The translations under genes and the position numbers were made by a program. Below, piece after piece: positions 1 to 11,645 of a stretch of 64,000 bases of DNA. The stretch is from Nissolia schottii (Eukaryota; Streptophyta; Magnoliopsida; Fabales; Fabaceae). The stretch covers positions 1-64,000 of the forward strand of contig QANU01013586.1 in the NCBI GenBank assembly GCA_003254905.1, in the 5' to 3' direction. Below the pieces are notes generated by a model. It had not been told where the DNA came from. It did no database searches and saw only the letters and a list, made by a program, of their open reading frames with translations. Each line of letters opens with the position of its first letter. The first letter of the stretch is position 1.

Positions 1-213
1 AACGCACCCACCCACAATTCCACCATTCCTTCTTCTGTTCTCTTCTCTAAAGCCTCTTCTCAACCCGTCCACCCTCTTCCTCTTCTCAACCACCCTCCCA
101 CCCAACCACCCATCACGGCGCCGCTGTGAGGCCACTATTCTGGACCATCATTCTCCTCTCCGTGACGAGCCCAACCACACTCTCTTTGACGCCGCCGTGA
201 CAAACCCAAACTG
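1..213 (+). repeat. MULE left terminal inverted repeat (inner part)
   Basis: This stretch pairs with the reverse complement of 14196-14408. Shared landmarks are CCACCATTCC, CAACCACCCATCACG and GACAAACCCAAA. Identity is high with scattered substitutions and small indels. The outermost part of the repeat is outside the window. Confidence 0.85.
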
Positions 214-475
214 CTTTCATGAATGATTATTCCTGATTTTGCTTATTATATGTTTCTTTATTGTTTGATTATTATTTTGTGCGTGGGTTTAGGTATACCC
301 TCTGTTTGCAACGGTTGGCGCTGCCGACGGGATCTGTGGTTTCTAGATGGTTCGTAATATTTGCGTCAACCTTGGAGTCAGGTATCCTTCTTCCTTCCTT
401 TCTTTAATTGATCTATTCAAATTGTGAATTTTTATTTTTTGTTTTTGTTCCTATTTTTATTCTTCAATTTACTTG
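214..475. other. MULE interior, no gene seen
   Basis: This is MULE-internal DNA between the left terminal repeat and the first LTR insertion. It may be 5' non-coding sequence of the plus-strand GRF gene. I see no reading frame worth reporting. Confidence 0.4.
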
Positions 476-480
476 ACGCG

Positions 481-2164
481 TGATAGGTGTATTTTGTACC
501 CTATTTTATTATTCTATAAATGAACAAATGCATACTAAAAATGTGTGGTTTTAATACTTAATCAATATGTTTTACACATTATCCTCTTTTGCGAGAAATT
601 GAGAAAACGGCAAGTTCAAGCATTGTTTTAATCTTAGAATTTAATGCGTATATTTCTTTTGTAGTTTTCTATTTTAATTGTAGGAAATGAATGTTCAAGA
701 GGATCATTGAAGATATGAAGAGAAGATGTGGACCAACGAATGCAAGATCAAATTCAAAAAGAATTGGTTAAAAGATGAGATTTATAATATACGCTAAGAT
801 GGATGCAAGCAGAATTAAATGAAGAATTAATTCCTGAAGAATGGAGCAAAGGGCAAAAGAGGAAAAAAGAAGCAAAATGGCGAAATCAGAAAACAGGCCG
901 CTCAGCGATAAAACGCAGACCGCCCAGCGCATAAGACGACAAAGATCGCTCAGTGGTAGTACCTTATCCGCTGAGCGATCGTGCCACTGGAGCCACTTGC
1001 AGCCGCCGCATTTATTGCGCCGCCTGGCACCAGCCTGGATTGCGGCGCCGCCTCTGCAAAAGGCTGCCGGCGCATTTATGACAACAGCCTGTAGCCGCCG
1101 GAGATGACCAAACCGCTCAGCGATTACACCTTGTCGATCAGCGAAAATGCCTAAACCGCTCAGCGATGGTACTAAACCGCTGAGCGGTGCCCTCGGATTT
1201 TGGCCTATAAGTAGAAGGCCAAGGCATTCACTTGAAGATCATCCAAGTTCATCTAACCTTAGAGAACTTCATGCTCCTCCTCTACTTCTATTGTCTACAC
1301 TTTTTCCTTTTTATTTTGTGCACTTTAGGTTCATGTTAGTAGTGCTTTGTTAGAAGTCTTTCAATAATTGTTGGAACATTAGCTTTGACAACGCAAGCTT
1401 CCAAAGGTTTGCGAAGTTCTTCCGTATTGTATTCAGGTTCTATTATTTCAATTCTCCGTTATCTTCTACTTTTTCCTTCTCTTTCTTTATTATGAGTATT
1501 TATCCTCCACCCATGGAGGTGTAGTTCCTTAATATCTTGCATGTGGTAACTCTAGATTAGGATTAATTCGAGGTCTTGTGCTTAATGATTATTCATGAAT
1601 TGTTCCACCCCTAATTAGTGATATAGCGATCGCATGTTATTCGTTAGGGTTAATTCTAGGATAATAGATCTTGACGATTGTATGATTTATTAAACTACGA
1701 TAAGGGACTTTTGGGGAACCAATTAGATTTAATTGGGTTGTGCAATTGGTACATAATTAATATGGGTTTTAATGCTAGATCTTACTTTTAATTCCTGTAT
1801 TAATAAATGCTTAGGGGATTGACGATCGTAGTCTCTTAAGAGAATTGCGTATTAGTTAGAGATTTCAACTAATAAACAACATCTCCTCCTACGAATAATT
1901 AATTAGGAACCAATGACAATTAATCCTTAATCTTGAACGCTGTGTGCAGGATATTGCTTTTATCATTGTTGACTTACTCTCGTTTTAATTCCTCTTTATT
2001 CATCAAACCAACCCCCCCGATTTAGTTAAACTTTTAAATTGGTTCTAATTGCTTCCTTGAGAGACGACCTAGATTAGCCCCTTTACTACTTTTTTGGGGT
2101 TTTCTTAGTTTATAAATTATTATTTGATCGCGCACTAAAATTAACGACGTTTCGGTGCGTGACA
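481..2164 (+). mobile_element. Solo LTR, family A copy 1
   Basis: The LTR starts TGATAGGTG and ends GTGCGTGACA, so it has TG...CA ends and is 1684 bp long. The flanking 5-mers are ACGCG (476-480) and ACGTG (2165-2169), a 4/5 match that fits a target duplication with one transition. It is homologous over its whole length to the LTR at 11646-13320. A reiterated CGCTCAGCG-type motif lies in the U3 upstream of a TATA-like CCTATAAGTAG near 1204. No primer-binding site or internal coding region follows, so I call it a solo LTR left by LTR-LTR recombination. Short reading frames inside it are not genes. Confidence 0.75.
895..1215 (+). promoter_or_regulatory. U3 region of LTR A1: CGCTCAGCG array and TATA box
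   Basis: Repeats of CGCTCAGCG and its reverse complement CGCTGAGCG, with variants such as CGCCCAGCG and CGCTCAGTG, occur about every 20-50 bases. They lie ahead of a TATA-like CCTATAAGTAG near 1204. This is the position of an LTR enhancer/core promoter; regulatory activity is inferred. Confidence 0.5.
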
Positions 2165-2733
2165 ACGTGGTAGCATGTGATCTTTGAAATTATTGAGCAT
2201 TTAGGGTTCTATTCTTTTGATGGGATGATTTGAAATTGTTAGGGATTAGGAATTATAAAAAATTCCACTGGTTAGTTTGTCACTTTAACGGTATATGGGT
2301 GATTTTTGTTTTTAGGTTAAGATTAGGTAGGGTTATGATCACATAGCGCTTACTATTTTCGTTGTTTTGATTGGAAGATCAAACTGTTGTATTGAGAAAG
2401 GGGGAACCTTAATCTAAAGTTGTTGTCTCTAATTTTTTGAGAATACAAATGTAAGAATCCAAAAAACAATTTTGCTAGATTTTGGGCATTCTTCCATTGA
2501 AAAATTTAATAGTTACTGAAGTGAGTTGTAGTTAGTTTTTCACTCTTGTCGAATAGCTTTGCAACGCTTCATGACCAAAGATTGCTTTTTATTTACTTGA
2601 AACTTCTTCTTATGTAGGTTGTGGAATATTAGGGAATCAATTTTAGAGCTCTATAAGTGAGACATTCTATTACTAATCAGAATCAATTTTGGATGCAGGA
2701 ACATAAAAAGGAATCAGTTGACATTGTTGAACC

Positions 2734-3096
2734 ATGACAAGTCGTGGCTCTGTTCCAAGCTCGTCTACACGAACTAGGCTATGTAGATGTGGAGATAAGT
2801 TGGTGGTGTTCAAAGCACGTTGGTAGAAAGTTTTGGAGGTGCCCAAATTGGAGAGTAAGTTTCAATTTTTAATTTGCAATCAAAGTTGTGTAATTGGTTT
2901 GGGTATGAATTTATATTGTGCTGATAGATTTTCGTTATTCAGGAGGTTGACAACAAGAAAACATGTGGATTTTTTTGGTGGATTAATGAGTTAAAGACAG
3001 AGTATGAAGTGAGAACATCTGTTGTGGATGAAGAAACTGAAAGAAAAATTTTAAAGCTTGAAAAGATGGTAGCTTACGAGAAAAGTAGGGGATAGA
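2734..3096 (+). pseudogene. MULE-borne GRF zinc-finger gene, frameshifted
   Basis: The ATG at 2734 opens a frame containing CRCGDKLVVFKAR, the first half of a GRF-type zinc finger, but the frame hits a stop right after it. The next part, GRKFWRCPNW, is in another frame, so an indel separates the two halves. An intron is clear: donor GTAAGT at 2855 and acceptor AG at 2941-2942. Exon 2 (2943-3096) reads EVDNKKTCGFFWWINEL and ends at TAG 3094-3096. GRF fingers bind single-stranded nucleic acid in other proteins. Small genes of this type are found near MULE transposases in legumes (recollection, not checked). Orientation is opposite to the transposase. Confidence 0.65.
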
Positions 3097-3695
3097 TGAC
3101 TATTTGTTTAGGGTTAATAAACTTTCCATTGCTTTGTATCACATGTGGATATGCTATTGCAATGACGAGGAATTAGTGTCGTATATGTTATGTATTGAAA
3201 TTAGTATGTTTGTATTTAAAATTAGTGTCGTATACATTGTAATTTGTTTTAATGAGTTTGTGAGTTTGTATTTGTAATGTGATATTGTTGTAATCGTTTT
3301 TCATAAATTTGAAATTTTCCTTATTTCGCTTTCATTTGATAACAATAAAGCACACTATAAGCAGGATCAAATTAACAAAGTCTCAATTTGACATAAGCCT
3401 GTTAAAGAGAATCAATTTAACAAACCCTACACACCTAAGACTATTATGGCAAATATGTTTACCACTCCTCAAAAGAACAACTACTTAGGAATCAAAATAG
3501 TGCAATTGTTCACTACTTAACACCATAATGGTTGCCACAAAAAGCAATTAACTACTTAGCAATCTCCATGCCTACTCAACTACTTAGCAACTCAAAGTAG
3601 ACAACAACAATTCATAATTCAGATGGTACAACCCATGAGTACTAAAAACCACAAGTATGAGACAAAATGGTAATGATGTGTAGACTTCAAACCAA

Positions 3696-4828
3696 CTAAA
3701 CAGTGCCTCCATTTGTGGGTTCACCTTCTCCGCTATGGACATTGGTTTCTCCTTCTCCATTTGTGGGTTTCCCTTGTTCGCCTATTCCATCGTTAACCTT
3801 TGCCTTCTTTTTCTTTTGTCTCATCTACATAAAAATTGTAGAAAATTAATACAAAGGTAACTTAATGATAGAACAATATTTAAATAAAGATTTGAGTGTT
3901 ACCTCTTCCCACTTTGGATCTACCGGCGGATTCTTGCACTTCCTTGCATTGTGGCCTTCTTGACAACACCTACCACACATGTATGTTGTGGTGTATCTCC
4001 TAGCCTTTTCAACATTTTCTTCCTCAGGCTCCCTCCTCCTCAATTTCTTTGGTCTTCCAGGGCCTCTCTTGTAAGCAGGAGGCAATATTGAGTTGTCATT
4101 AGTTTTCGGCCATTGATGGGTGAAATGCAATGAGCATAGCAAACTGCATATGTTTCCTTCTTGTAGTATTTGTGCACTCTTACAACGGGATCTTTACTAT
4201 ATACATGTAAGGCTGTAATTGCATGCCTACATGGTCTTCCCATCAACTCCCAAAAGTTACATGAACAAGATTCCTTATCTAAGTCAACAACAAACCTCTC
4301 GCCATGATGTACATGAGTGACCTCAAACTTATTGTTCCTTGATAGGACTGAATCCCAATTGTAACTATATTTTATCTCTCTATCAAGTCTTCTCTTAGGC
4401 TTAGGCATCACGTCCCCATTGTAGTGCTCCCATTTCTCCCTAAGCGTTGTCATCTTATTCATTAGATAGTTTCTAATCCACTCAAACATGCTAATAATAG
4501 GTTGGTCCCTAGCTTCAAGAATGATGCTATTAAAAGACTCACAAAAGTTGTTCATGACCACGTCACACTTAGGATAGAAAGAAAATGCATGCTTACAACA
4601 TGATCTTCTAGGATGGCAAGATGCCATTCATATGTTGCCTCATTTATCTCCTTGACGTGTGTCGTATTGTCTTCCCATGCTGAATAGTATGCTGCCTTGG
4701 AGGCTGCCATCATTAGATCTCGTATTAGCACTCCACCTCCATTTTCTTTCTTGAAGTTGCCATAAAGATGCCTCAAGAAAAATCTATGTTCGACCCCCTC
4801 CATCAATTCTTGAAATGTAGGCAACAAA
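3696..4828 (-). pseudogene. MULE transposase, C-terminal part (SWIM and CCHC zinc fingers), frameshifted
   Basis: Read on the minus strand, an exon begins after an acceptor near 4829 with GLLPTFQELMEGVEHRF, typical of the end of the MULE catalytic region. The frame shifts near 4600 into HAFSFYPKCDVVMNNFCESFN, then the SWIM finger CSCNFWELMGRPCRH (C-x-C...C-x-H, residues 121-135 of the 195-residue frame). A second shift near 4110 leads to ILPPAYKRGPGRPKKLR and the CCHC knuckle CGRCCQEGHNARKC. A donor GTAACA after KWEE and an acceptor at 3825-3826 define a terminal exon 3696-3824 ending at a TAG (3696-3698). Upstream, the DDE catalytic exon is absent. This is an inactive relic. Confidence 0.8.
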
Positions 4829-5067
4829 CCCTAGTAAGACAACCATAAATATGCATTAATTCATGAGACCGAGACCAACACAATAAATATGCATTAAACT
4901 CAGGTACCAAAACCATAAATATGCATGCAATTCAGGGACTAGAATCAGACAACTCCATAAAATCCAAGGACAACAACCAAACAAATGCCTAAATTTCAGG
5001 GACTAGAACCAAACAAATGCATATATTTCAGGGACTAGAAGCAAAGCTAGAACCAAGCATTCCATTC
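4829..5067 (-). repeat. Transposase intron remnant with degenerate tandem repeats
   Basis: The stretch is rich in imperfect copies of CAGGGACTAGAA and AAATATGCAT with a period near 40 bases. It precedes (on the minus strand) the acceptor of the GLLPTFQE exon, so it is intron. The exon that should lie further upstream is gone. Confidence 0.5.
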
Positions 5068-6227
5068 AAGATTAATTTCAAATTCAAAAAAGATTTGGTC
5101 AAAGATTTGCTGAGGATTTTTAACGCTGACTTTGCCACTGATTTTGCGCCAGGATGGAGATCTAATCTTGATTTGACCTCAACTACAAAGTTGTAGATCT
5201 ATCTCTTAGCTTTAATTGGAGATTTGAATCACCTCAATCCAATATCTGTAGCCGAAGTTATCGCGATTTTACTGACTGCTGTGCTGAAAGTGCGGGATTC
5301 ACTCCCACTGTAGGCCAATCCTCTACAAATAGAGATCCTCTCTCAACAACTTGAAGAGAACTTCGTACTCAACCTCCACTTTTATTTTCTACACTTTTCC
5401 TTTTATTTTATTGCACTTTAGGTTTATGTTAGTAGTGCTTAATTCTTAGTTCTTCAACTATTTGCGAATTTCTTCCGTTATTGCATTCAGGTTTTGTTAC
5501 TTTAATTCTCTATTATTTTACACTCTCTTATTCTTTATTTATTATGAGTTTTTATCCTTCACCCATGGAGGATTAGTTTCTTAATATCTTGCATGCGGTA
5601 ACTCTAGATTAGGATTAATTTGAGGTCTTGTGCTTAATGTTTATTCATGATTTGTTTCGCCTGTGATTAATAATATAGCGATCGCATGTTATTGGTTAAG
5701 GTTAATTCTAGGTTGATAGATCTTGACGATTGTAGGATTTATTGATTTAGGATTTGGGAACTTTTTGGGGAACTAATTAGATTTAATTAGGTTGTGCAAT
5801 TGGAACATAATTGATATAGGTTTTAAATGCTGAGATCTTAGTTTTAATTCCTATATTAATAAATGCTTAGGGGATTGACGATCGTAGTCTCTTAAGTGAA
5901 TTGCATATTAGTTAGAGATTTCAACTAATAAACAACATCCCCTTATGAATAATTAATTAGGAACCAATGACAATTAATCCTTGCTCTAGAAACGCCGTAT
6001 GCAGGATATTGCTTTTTATTATTGTTAACTTACTTTTATTTTGCTTTCTTTTTATTATTATTCATCAATCCAAACCCCCCTTTTTAATTACAATTTTAAT
6101 TGGTTCTAATTGCTTCCTTGAGAGACGACCTAGGTTAGCCCCCTTTACTACGTTTTTGGGGTTGATTTAGTTTTATAAATTATTATTTGATTGCGCACTG
6201 AAATTAACGACATTTTAGTGTGTGTCA
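5068..6227 (+). mobile_element. LTR family A', copy 2, 5'-truncated
   Basis: This region matches, in opposite orientation, the LTR at 6248-7440. Shared features include the A-family R/U5 block (TTAATCCT near 5970) and the terminal GTGTGTCA at 6220-6227. The left end lacks the TGATA start seen in full copies, and homology begins abruptly near 5068 next to transposase intron sequence. No target duplication is seen. The truncation coincides with loss of the DDE exon of the host MULE, so one deletion may have removed both. The left boundary is approximate. Confidence 0.7.
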
Positions 6228-6247
6228 CCATCCAACGTGAGACCCCA
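6228..6247 (-). pseudogene. 20-bp sliver of MULE transposase coding sequence between two LTRs
   Basis: On the minus strand this continues the transposase after LTR A'3 is removed. The frame runs YQCG (9242 side) into VSRWM, which fits the end of the MuDR N-terminal domain. It separates two head-to-head LTRs and carries one copy of the A'3 target duplication (CCCCA, 6243-6247). Confidence 0.65.
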
Positions 6248-9236
6248 TGACACACATTAAAACGTCGTTAATTTCAGTGCGCAATCAAATAATAATTTAT
6301 AAAACTAAATTAACCCCAAAAACGTAGTAAAGGGGGCTAACCTATGTCGTATTTCAAGGAAGCAATTAGAACCAATTAAAAGTTTAACTAAATTGGGGGG
6401 TTTGAATTGATTGCGTTTAAAATAAAAGAAACTTAAAACAAATAAATAAACAATGGTAAAAGGTAATATCCTGTATACGACGTTTCCAGATCAAGGATTA
6501 ATTGTCATTGGTTCCTAATTAATTATCCATAAGAGGGGATGTTGTTTATTAGTTGAAATCTCTAACTAATACGCAATTCACTTAAGAAACTACGGTCGTC
6601 AATCCCCTAAGCATATATTAATACAGGAATTAAAACTAAGATATCAACATTTAAAACCCATATCAATTATGTCTCAATTGCACAACCTAATTAAATCTAA
6701 TTAGTTTCCCAAAAAATTCCCAAATCCTAAATTAATAAATCCTACAATCGTCAAGATCTATCAACCTAGAATGAACCCTAACCAATAACATACAATTGCT
6801 ATATTATTAATCACAGGCGAAACAAATCATGAATAAACATTAAGCACAAGACCTCGAATTAATCCTAATCTAGAGTTACCGCATGCAAGATATTAAGAAA
6901 CTACTCCTCCATGGGTGGAGGATAAAAACTCATAATAAATAAAAATAATAAGAGAGTAGAAAATAATGAAAAAATTGAAATAACAAAACCTAAAAACAAT
7001 AACGGAAGGAATTCGCAAATAATTGGGAGCTTGCGTTGTCAATGCGAGTGCTCCAACAATCCTTGAATAACTGAGCCCTAAGCACTACTAACATAAACCT
7101 AAAGTGCAATAAAATAAAAGGAAAAGTGCAAAAAATAAAAGTGGAGGCTAAGTATGAAGTTCTCCCCAAGTTGTTGAGAGAGGATGTCTATTTGTAGAGG
7201 ATTGGCACAAAGTGGGTGTAAATCCAGCACTTTCAGCACAACAGTCAGTAAAATCGCGATAACTTCGGCTACAGATATCGGATTGAGGTGATTTAAATCT
7301 CCAATTAAAGCTAAGAGATAGATCTACAACTTTGTAGTTGAGGTCAAATCGAGATTCAATCTCCATCCTGACGCAAAATCCATGGCAAAGTCAACGTTAA
7401 AAATCCGCAGCAAATCTTGGACCAAATCTTTTTGAATTTGAAATTAATCTTGTATTTATTGGTCTCAATCTTCTCTTCAAATCTCTTCTTTAAAATTTAT
7501 ATGTTATAAAATCTCCTTCAAATCTTCAATGATCCTCTTGACAATTTATTTTCTGCAATTAAAATAGAAAACTAAAAAAGAACAAAAGAAATCTATACAT
7601 TAAATTCTAAGATAAAGTAGTGCTTAAAATTGCATGTTTCTCAATTTCTCACAAAAGAGGATTATTAAATGCCTAAAATACGCAATTTCCATCATTTAAA
7701 AAGGCATTTATTTGATTATGTTTCAAAGAATTATCTAATGAATTCCCCATTCTTTGTAGGTTTTAATTATATTTTGAAGATTGGATGCAAGCAAAAATAA
7801 TTAAGAATAATCCCATGAAGAATAGAGAAAAGGGCAGAATTGGAAAAGAGCTAAAAACGAAGAATCAGGCAGGATCGCTCAGCGGATGAAAGAAGTGTGC
7901 TCAGCGCTTAAGCAAGAACCGCTCAGCGGTTAAACCCTGACCACCGCATTTAATGAACCGCGTGAGCCGCCACTTTTGACCACACCGCTCAGCAGCGGTG
8001 CCAAACTGCTGAGCGATCCCCCCCCCAAAACTCGCCTATAAATAGGAGGGCCGAGCATCCATTCAAGGCATTCTTTTCCACCATTGAAGACACCATTCTT
8101 CTTCCATTTTCTTACACTTTAAAGCTTAGTTCAGTTAGATTAGGTTAGGAACAAAGAGGAGGCTTGTGAAGGAGCCGGGAGATCGAAGAAGCTTGGCGGA
8201 CGTCGTCATGACAGCGCGAGTACGTGTCATGGTAAGCGTCTAGACCTTGCCTCCGAGATTCTCTCGTAAGATGGATTCCTAATCCTCTTTTTGTTGGGAT
8301 TTTGGTCATTATTGTAGTTTGCTTGTATCTATGTAACTATTACATATGAATCTATTTATTTCTTATGGGTTGCTTGAATGAATTCATGCTTAATGCTAGT
8401 TTTTGTTTAGTGTTTTGATTCTTGATTTGGGACTTAGTTGTATCAACGACTGTTATACTAATTAAGTCATAACCAAGTTAAAATCAACATCATGATGCTT
8501 AACTAGATTCTAGGCTCGAACGTTGTGAACGAACAGTTACAACCATTAGAGTCGGATCGAATTCATTCATCTAACCTTGTTGCCGTAACTGGAATAAAGG
8601 TTAGCCGCTTTAACATCTAAAATCATTCTGGCGTACTTTGTTAAGCTCGTATACGAAAGTAACAGTTTAACAAAGGAAACCTGTGATGTTTTCATATGCG
8701 AAAGCAATGTAAAAGTTAAGATCTGGTGGCGGATAATCAATGAAATGATGGTTCTGTGTAATAAGTTAATGGATTTATAAAACTATGATGTGATTAAAAT
8801 TCCCAACAAGCTTCGGAACTACCTCTGATTTGTTCCCTATTTACTTTTTATGTTGTTTATTTACATATTTTAATTATCAAACAATTATCAAACCCTTCAC
8901 TTCATTGTTTAATTAATCAAACTCAAGAACGGTATTTTTGCAACTCTCTGTGGATTCGACTATACCCGACTATACTGCAATTGGATCCCTTGTGGATCTG
9001 AAAGCCGTAAAGTAGGTATATATTTAATTTGAACGACAAAAACGCAGATAAGCTTTCTACGAGCTTGGCTCAGTTGTGACAAAACCTAAGCTGGGTCAAG
9101 ACTTTAGAAAGTGGTTAAAAAGGCTTTCATCAAGGATAATGTGAGAAACATATTAATTAAGCATTAAAATTACACATTTTTAGTATACAATGTTCAATTA
9201 TAGAATAATAAAATAGGGTACAAAATACACTTATCA
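6248..9236 (-). mobile_element. Solo LTR family A', copy 3, interrupted by LTR B1
   Basis: On the minus strand this LTR starts at 9236 with TGATAAGTGTATTTTGTACC and ends at 6248 with GTGTGTCA. The flanks CCCCA (6243-6247) and CCCCG (9237-9241) match at 4 of 5 bases. It is split at 7662/9133 by another LTR; without that insert it is about 1.5 kb. It shares both ends with copies at 481 and 11646, but the middle of its U3 is unrelated to theirs. The short frame at 7148-7366 lies inside the LTR and is not a gene. Confidence 0.75.
7663..9132 (+). mobile_element. LTR family B, copy 1, nested inside LTR A'3
   Basis: Bounded by the direct repeat AGGAT (7658-7662 and 9133-9137), this 1470-bp insert ends GCTTTCATCA. 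Its 5' end reads TATTAAATG, so the expected TG start is mutated or the boundary is a base or two off. It has a CGCTCAGCG-bearing U3, TATA box CCTATAAATAGG near 8034, and a downstream part homologous to 10550-11340. No coding region or primer-binding site accompanies it, so it is solo. Confidence 0.65.
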
Positions 9237-10017
9237 CCCCGCATTGGTATTTGGACTTCATCTCATAAGTAACGTCCTTGATTGACACCTTGCTACACTT
9301 CACCCTATCTACCAATGCCTTCGCTACAAATGTTGGTTTCATATTTTTATTTCTATAAACCAACCCACAAGAATGGTTCCCTTGTAATGTCTTGATCCTA
9401 TATGTGTGACTCCTACTCACCTTAGTACACAAACATGTGAAGTCACATATATCCTTGCTTTTGCAAACATCCCTAACCCTCCATTTGTCATTCTTAACCC
9501 CTTTCACACTTCTATTGTTTAGAATAGAGTGCTCCAACAAAGCGTCTTTGAATTGCTTCAATGATGAAAACTCCATGTTCAACATGAATTCAAGTGATGC
9601 ACACATGTCCTCTGCTCTGAACTTAACATATCTTCTCCTACCTTCTAATTCACTTTTAGAACCATCATCTGATTCCAATTCCTCTTCATCAAATTCATCA
9701 TCCAAGTCATGCATACCATTATGTTTTCCATCATTCCACATATCATCCACATATGGTTGTTGTTTTTTTTTTTAACCTTTTTTGTTGTGTTTCCTTTTCA
9801 TTGCATTCCCAATTGGTTCATCTGAGTCCCATCCATCCCAACCATCACTATAATTTTGCATGTCTCTTTCCTCTTCACTATCACCAAATATCATGCCATG
9901 GTCTTCGTCATCACCTTCATCATCGTTGCCATCAGATGTAAGAGGATCAATGTCAACATTTTCTTTTCCTTTCCCCTTGTCTCTATGGGTAATATTTTCG
10001 TTCATCTCCTCATCAGC
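9237..10017 (-). pseudogene. MULE transposase, acidic linker and MuDR N-terminal domain
   Basis: The exon starts after the acceptor TGTGCAG at 10018-10020 with ADEEMNENI. It runs through an acidic region, meets one in-frame TAA at 9772-9774 beside an 11-A tract, and continues in the same frame with QQPYVDDMW. A MuDR DNA-binding/N-terminal domain follows: KQFKDALLEHSI, KNDKWRVRDVC, TYRIKTLQGNHSC, then EMKSKYQCG. At 9237 it is cut by LTR A'3 and resumes for 20 bp at 6247-6228. Plus-strand frames over this segment are antisense shadows. Confidence 0.8.
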
Positions 10018-10053
10018 CTGCACAACAAAAATATGAATAATTAGATGCACCTT

Positions 10054-11351
10054 TGATAAGTGTCATATTTTGGTATTTTCATAGTTTAGAATGACACTTA
10101 TCTAGATTGTTTAATGTGGAATTCCTAGCTAAATGCCCCACTTTTGAATAAATTTTAGTATAGTTCAAGAATGGATGCATATGAGTAAGATAATGCAATT
10201 CTTGTTAAATTTCCATACAGATAAGAAGCATGCATCAAAGGAATTAGAAGCAAGAAGAATTGAGCAACCAAATGAAGCTTCAGTCCACTTAGCGCCCTCT
10301 CAAGGCCGTTGAGAAACTTCTGTCCCTAAAGAGCTTGCTTAAGGGTGAAGTATCTTCAACATGAAGAAACCCAAATCGCCTTGAATTCGCTCAGTGAGGC
10401 CCCGAATCCGCTCAGCGAACTGGTTTTAATTTTTCTATAAATAAAGCATCAACTCACAGATTCTGGGGGAATAACTTGATCACTTTGAATTAGACATATA
10501 AATACACAGAGAATAGAGAGGAGAACGAAGGAGAAGACAGAGAGGAGCCAAGAGTTGTCGAGGAGCATGGCGGCACTTACCATGGCAGCGTGAGAACGTG
10601 TCATGGTGAGCGTCCATCACCTTGCCCTTTGATTTCTTCATGTAAGATGAGTAGATAATCCTCTTATTGTTGGGAATTCAATGAGTATTATGGTTTGTTT
10701 GTATCCACGTAACTCTTTTATATGATTCTATTGATTTCTATGATTTGCATGATTTGATCTTATGCTTAATGTCTGTTTTAGCCTAATCAACTATAACTTG
10801 ATTTAGAATTTGTTTTTGTGCGCGACAACGACATTATTGAGTTGGATCTAGATCAAACCATCTAATATTCCTAATTGCTAGACATAGAGTTAGGTTTATT
10901 ATTCGTTTCAACACCTGAAACTATATCGGTTTGCTTTGTTACTTGTGCGAGACATCGGCAATTAATAACGAGAGCCGAATGATCTTTTCATGCTTGAAAG
11001 AAATGAGTAAGATAATAACTGGTAGCAAGGAATCAAAGAATTGATAATTCATATGCATTGAGTAAATAGATATATGAAAAATACAATATGATTCAATTCC
11101 CAACAAGCTTCCTTATTTACTTCTCATTCGTTGTCATTTTATTGTTTGTGTTAATTTATTTGTTCTGAAATTCAACTTACAAACCAATCACCATATTGTT
11201 TAATTAACGGAACTCAAGAATGACTATTTATCACAACTCCCAGAGGACGACAACCCATCTGTTGTACTGCAATTGAATCCCTTGAGGATTTGAAAGCAAA
11301 ACAGTGGATTGGATAAATAGAAAGAGGATAAAAAGCTTTCAACAAAAATAT
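10054..11351 (+). mobile_element. LTR family B, copy 2, in a transposase intron
   Basis: Direct repeats ACCTT at 10049-10053 and 11352-11356 flank a 1298-bp insert starting TGATAAGTG. The 3' end by this duplication is AAAAATAT rather than CA, so the right boundary is tentative; homology with B1 ends near GCTTTCAACA about ten bases earlier. It has a few CTCAGCG-type motifs, a TATA-like CTATAAATAA near 10434, and a segment shared with B1 around CGTGTCATGGTGAGCG. It sits within the intron between transposase exons, leaving a host intron of only about 75 bases. Confidence 0.6.
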
Positions 11352-11645
11352 ACCTTACATGTTAAAATAAGCAGATCATTATTATTGTGCCTAAAATTAC
11401 CTCTTCAACTACATCAACTACATTGGAATGGTCTACCTTGTCGTTTGCCTTCTCCGTGGCACTAGCCTTGGCCTTGTCCTTGTCCTTGTCCTTGTCCTTG
11501 TCCTTCACACTAGCCTTCTCCTTACCCTTGTTCTTCTCCTTTGCCTTATCCTTCGCACTATCCTTGGCATTCTCCTCCTCCCTCGCATCATCATGAGCAC
11601 CTTCTAACTCTAACATGACCTCCGGCACAGAAATGATGTGCTCCA

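Noticed and set aside
841..1353. Two plus-strand frames of 88 and 68 codons
   Set aside because: They lie in the U3 and R part of solo LTR A1, and their content is set by the CGCTCAGCG repeats.
11387..11596. Plus-strand frame with leucine/serine repeats
   Set aside because: It is the antisense reading of the K/D-rich transposase linker on the minus strand.
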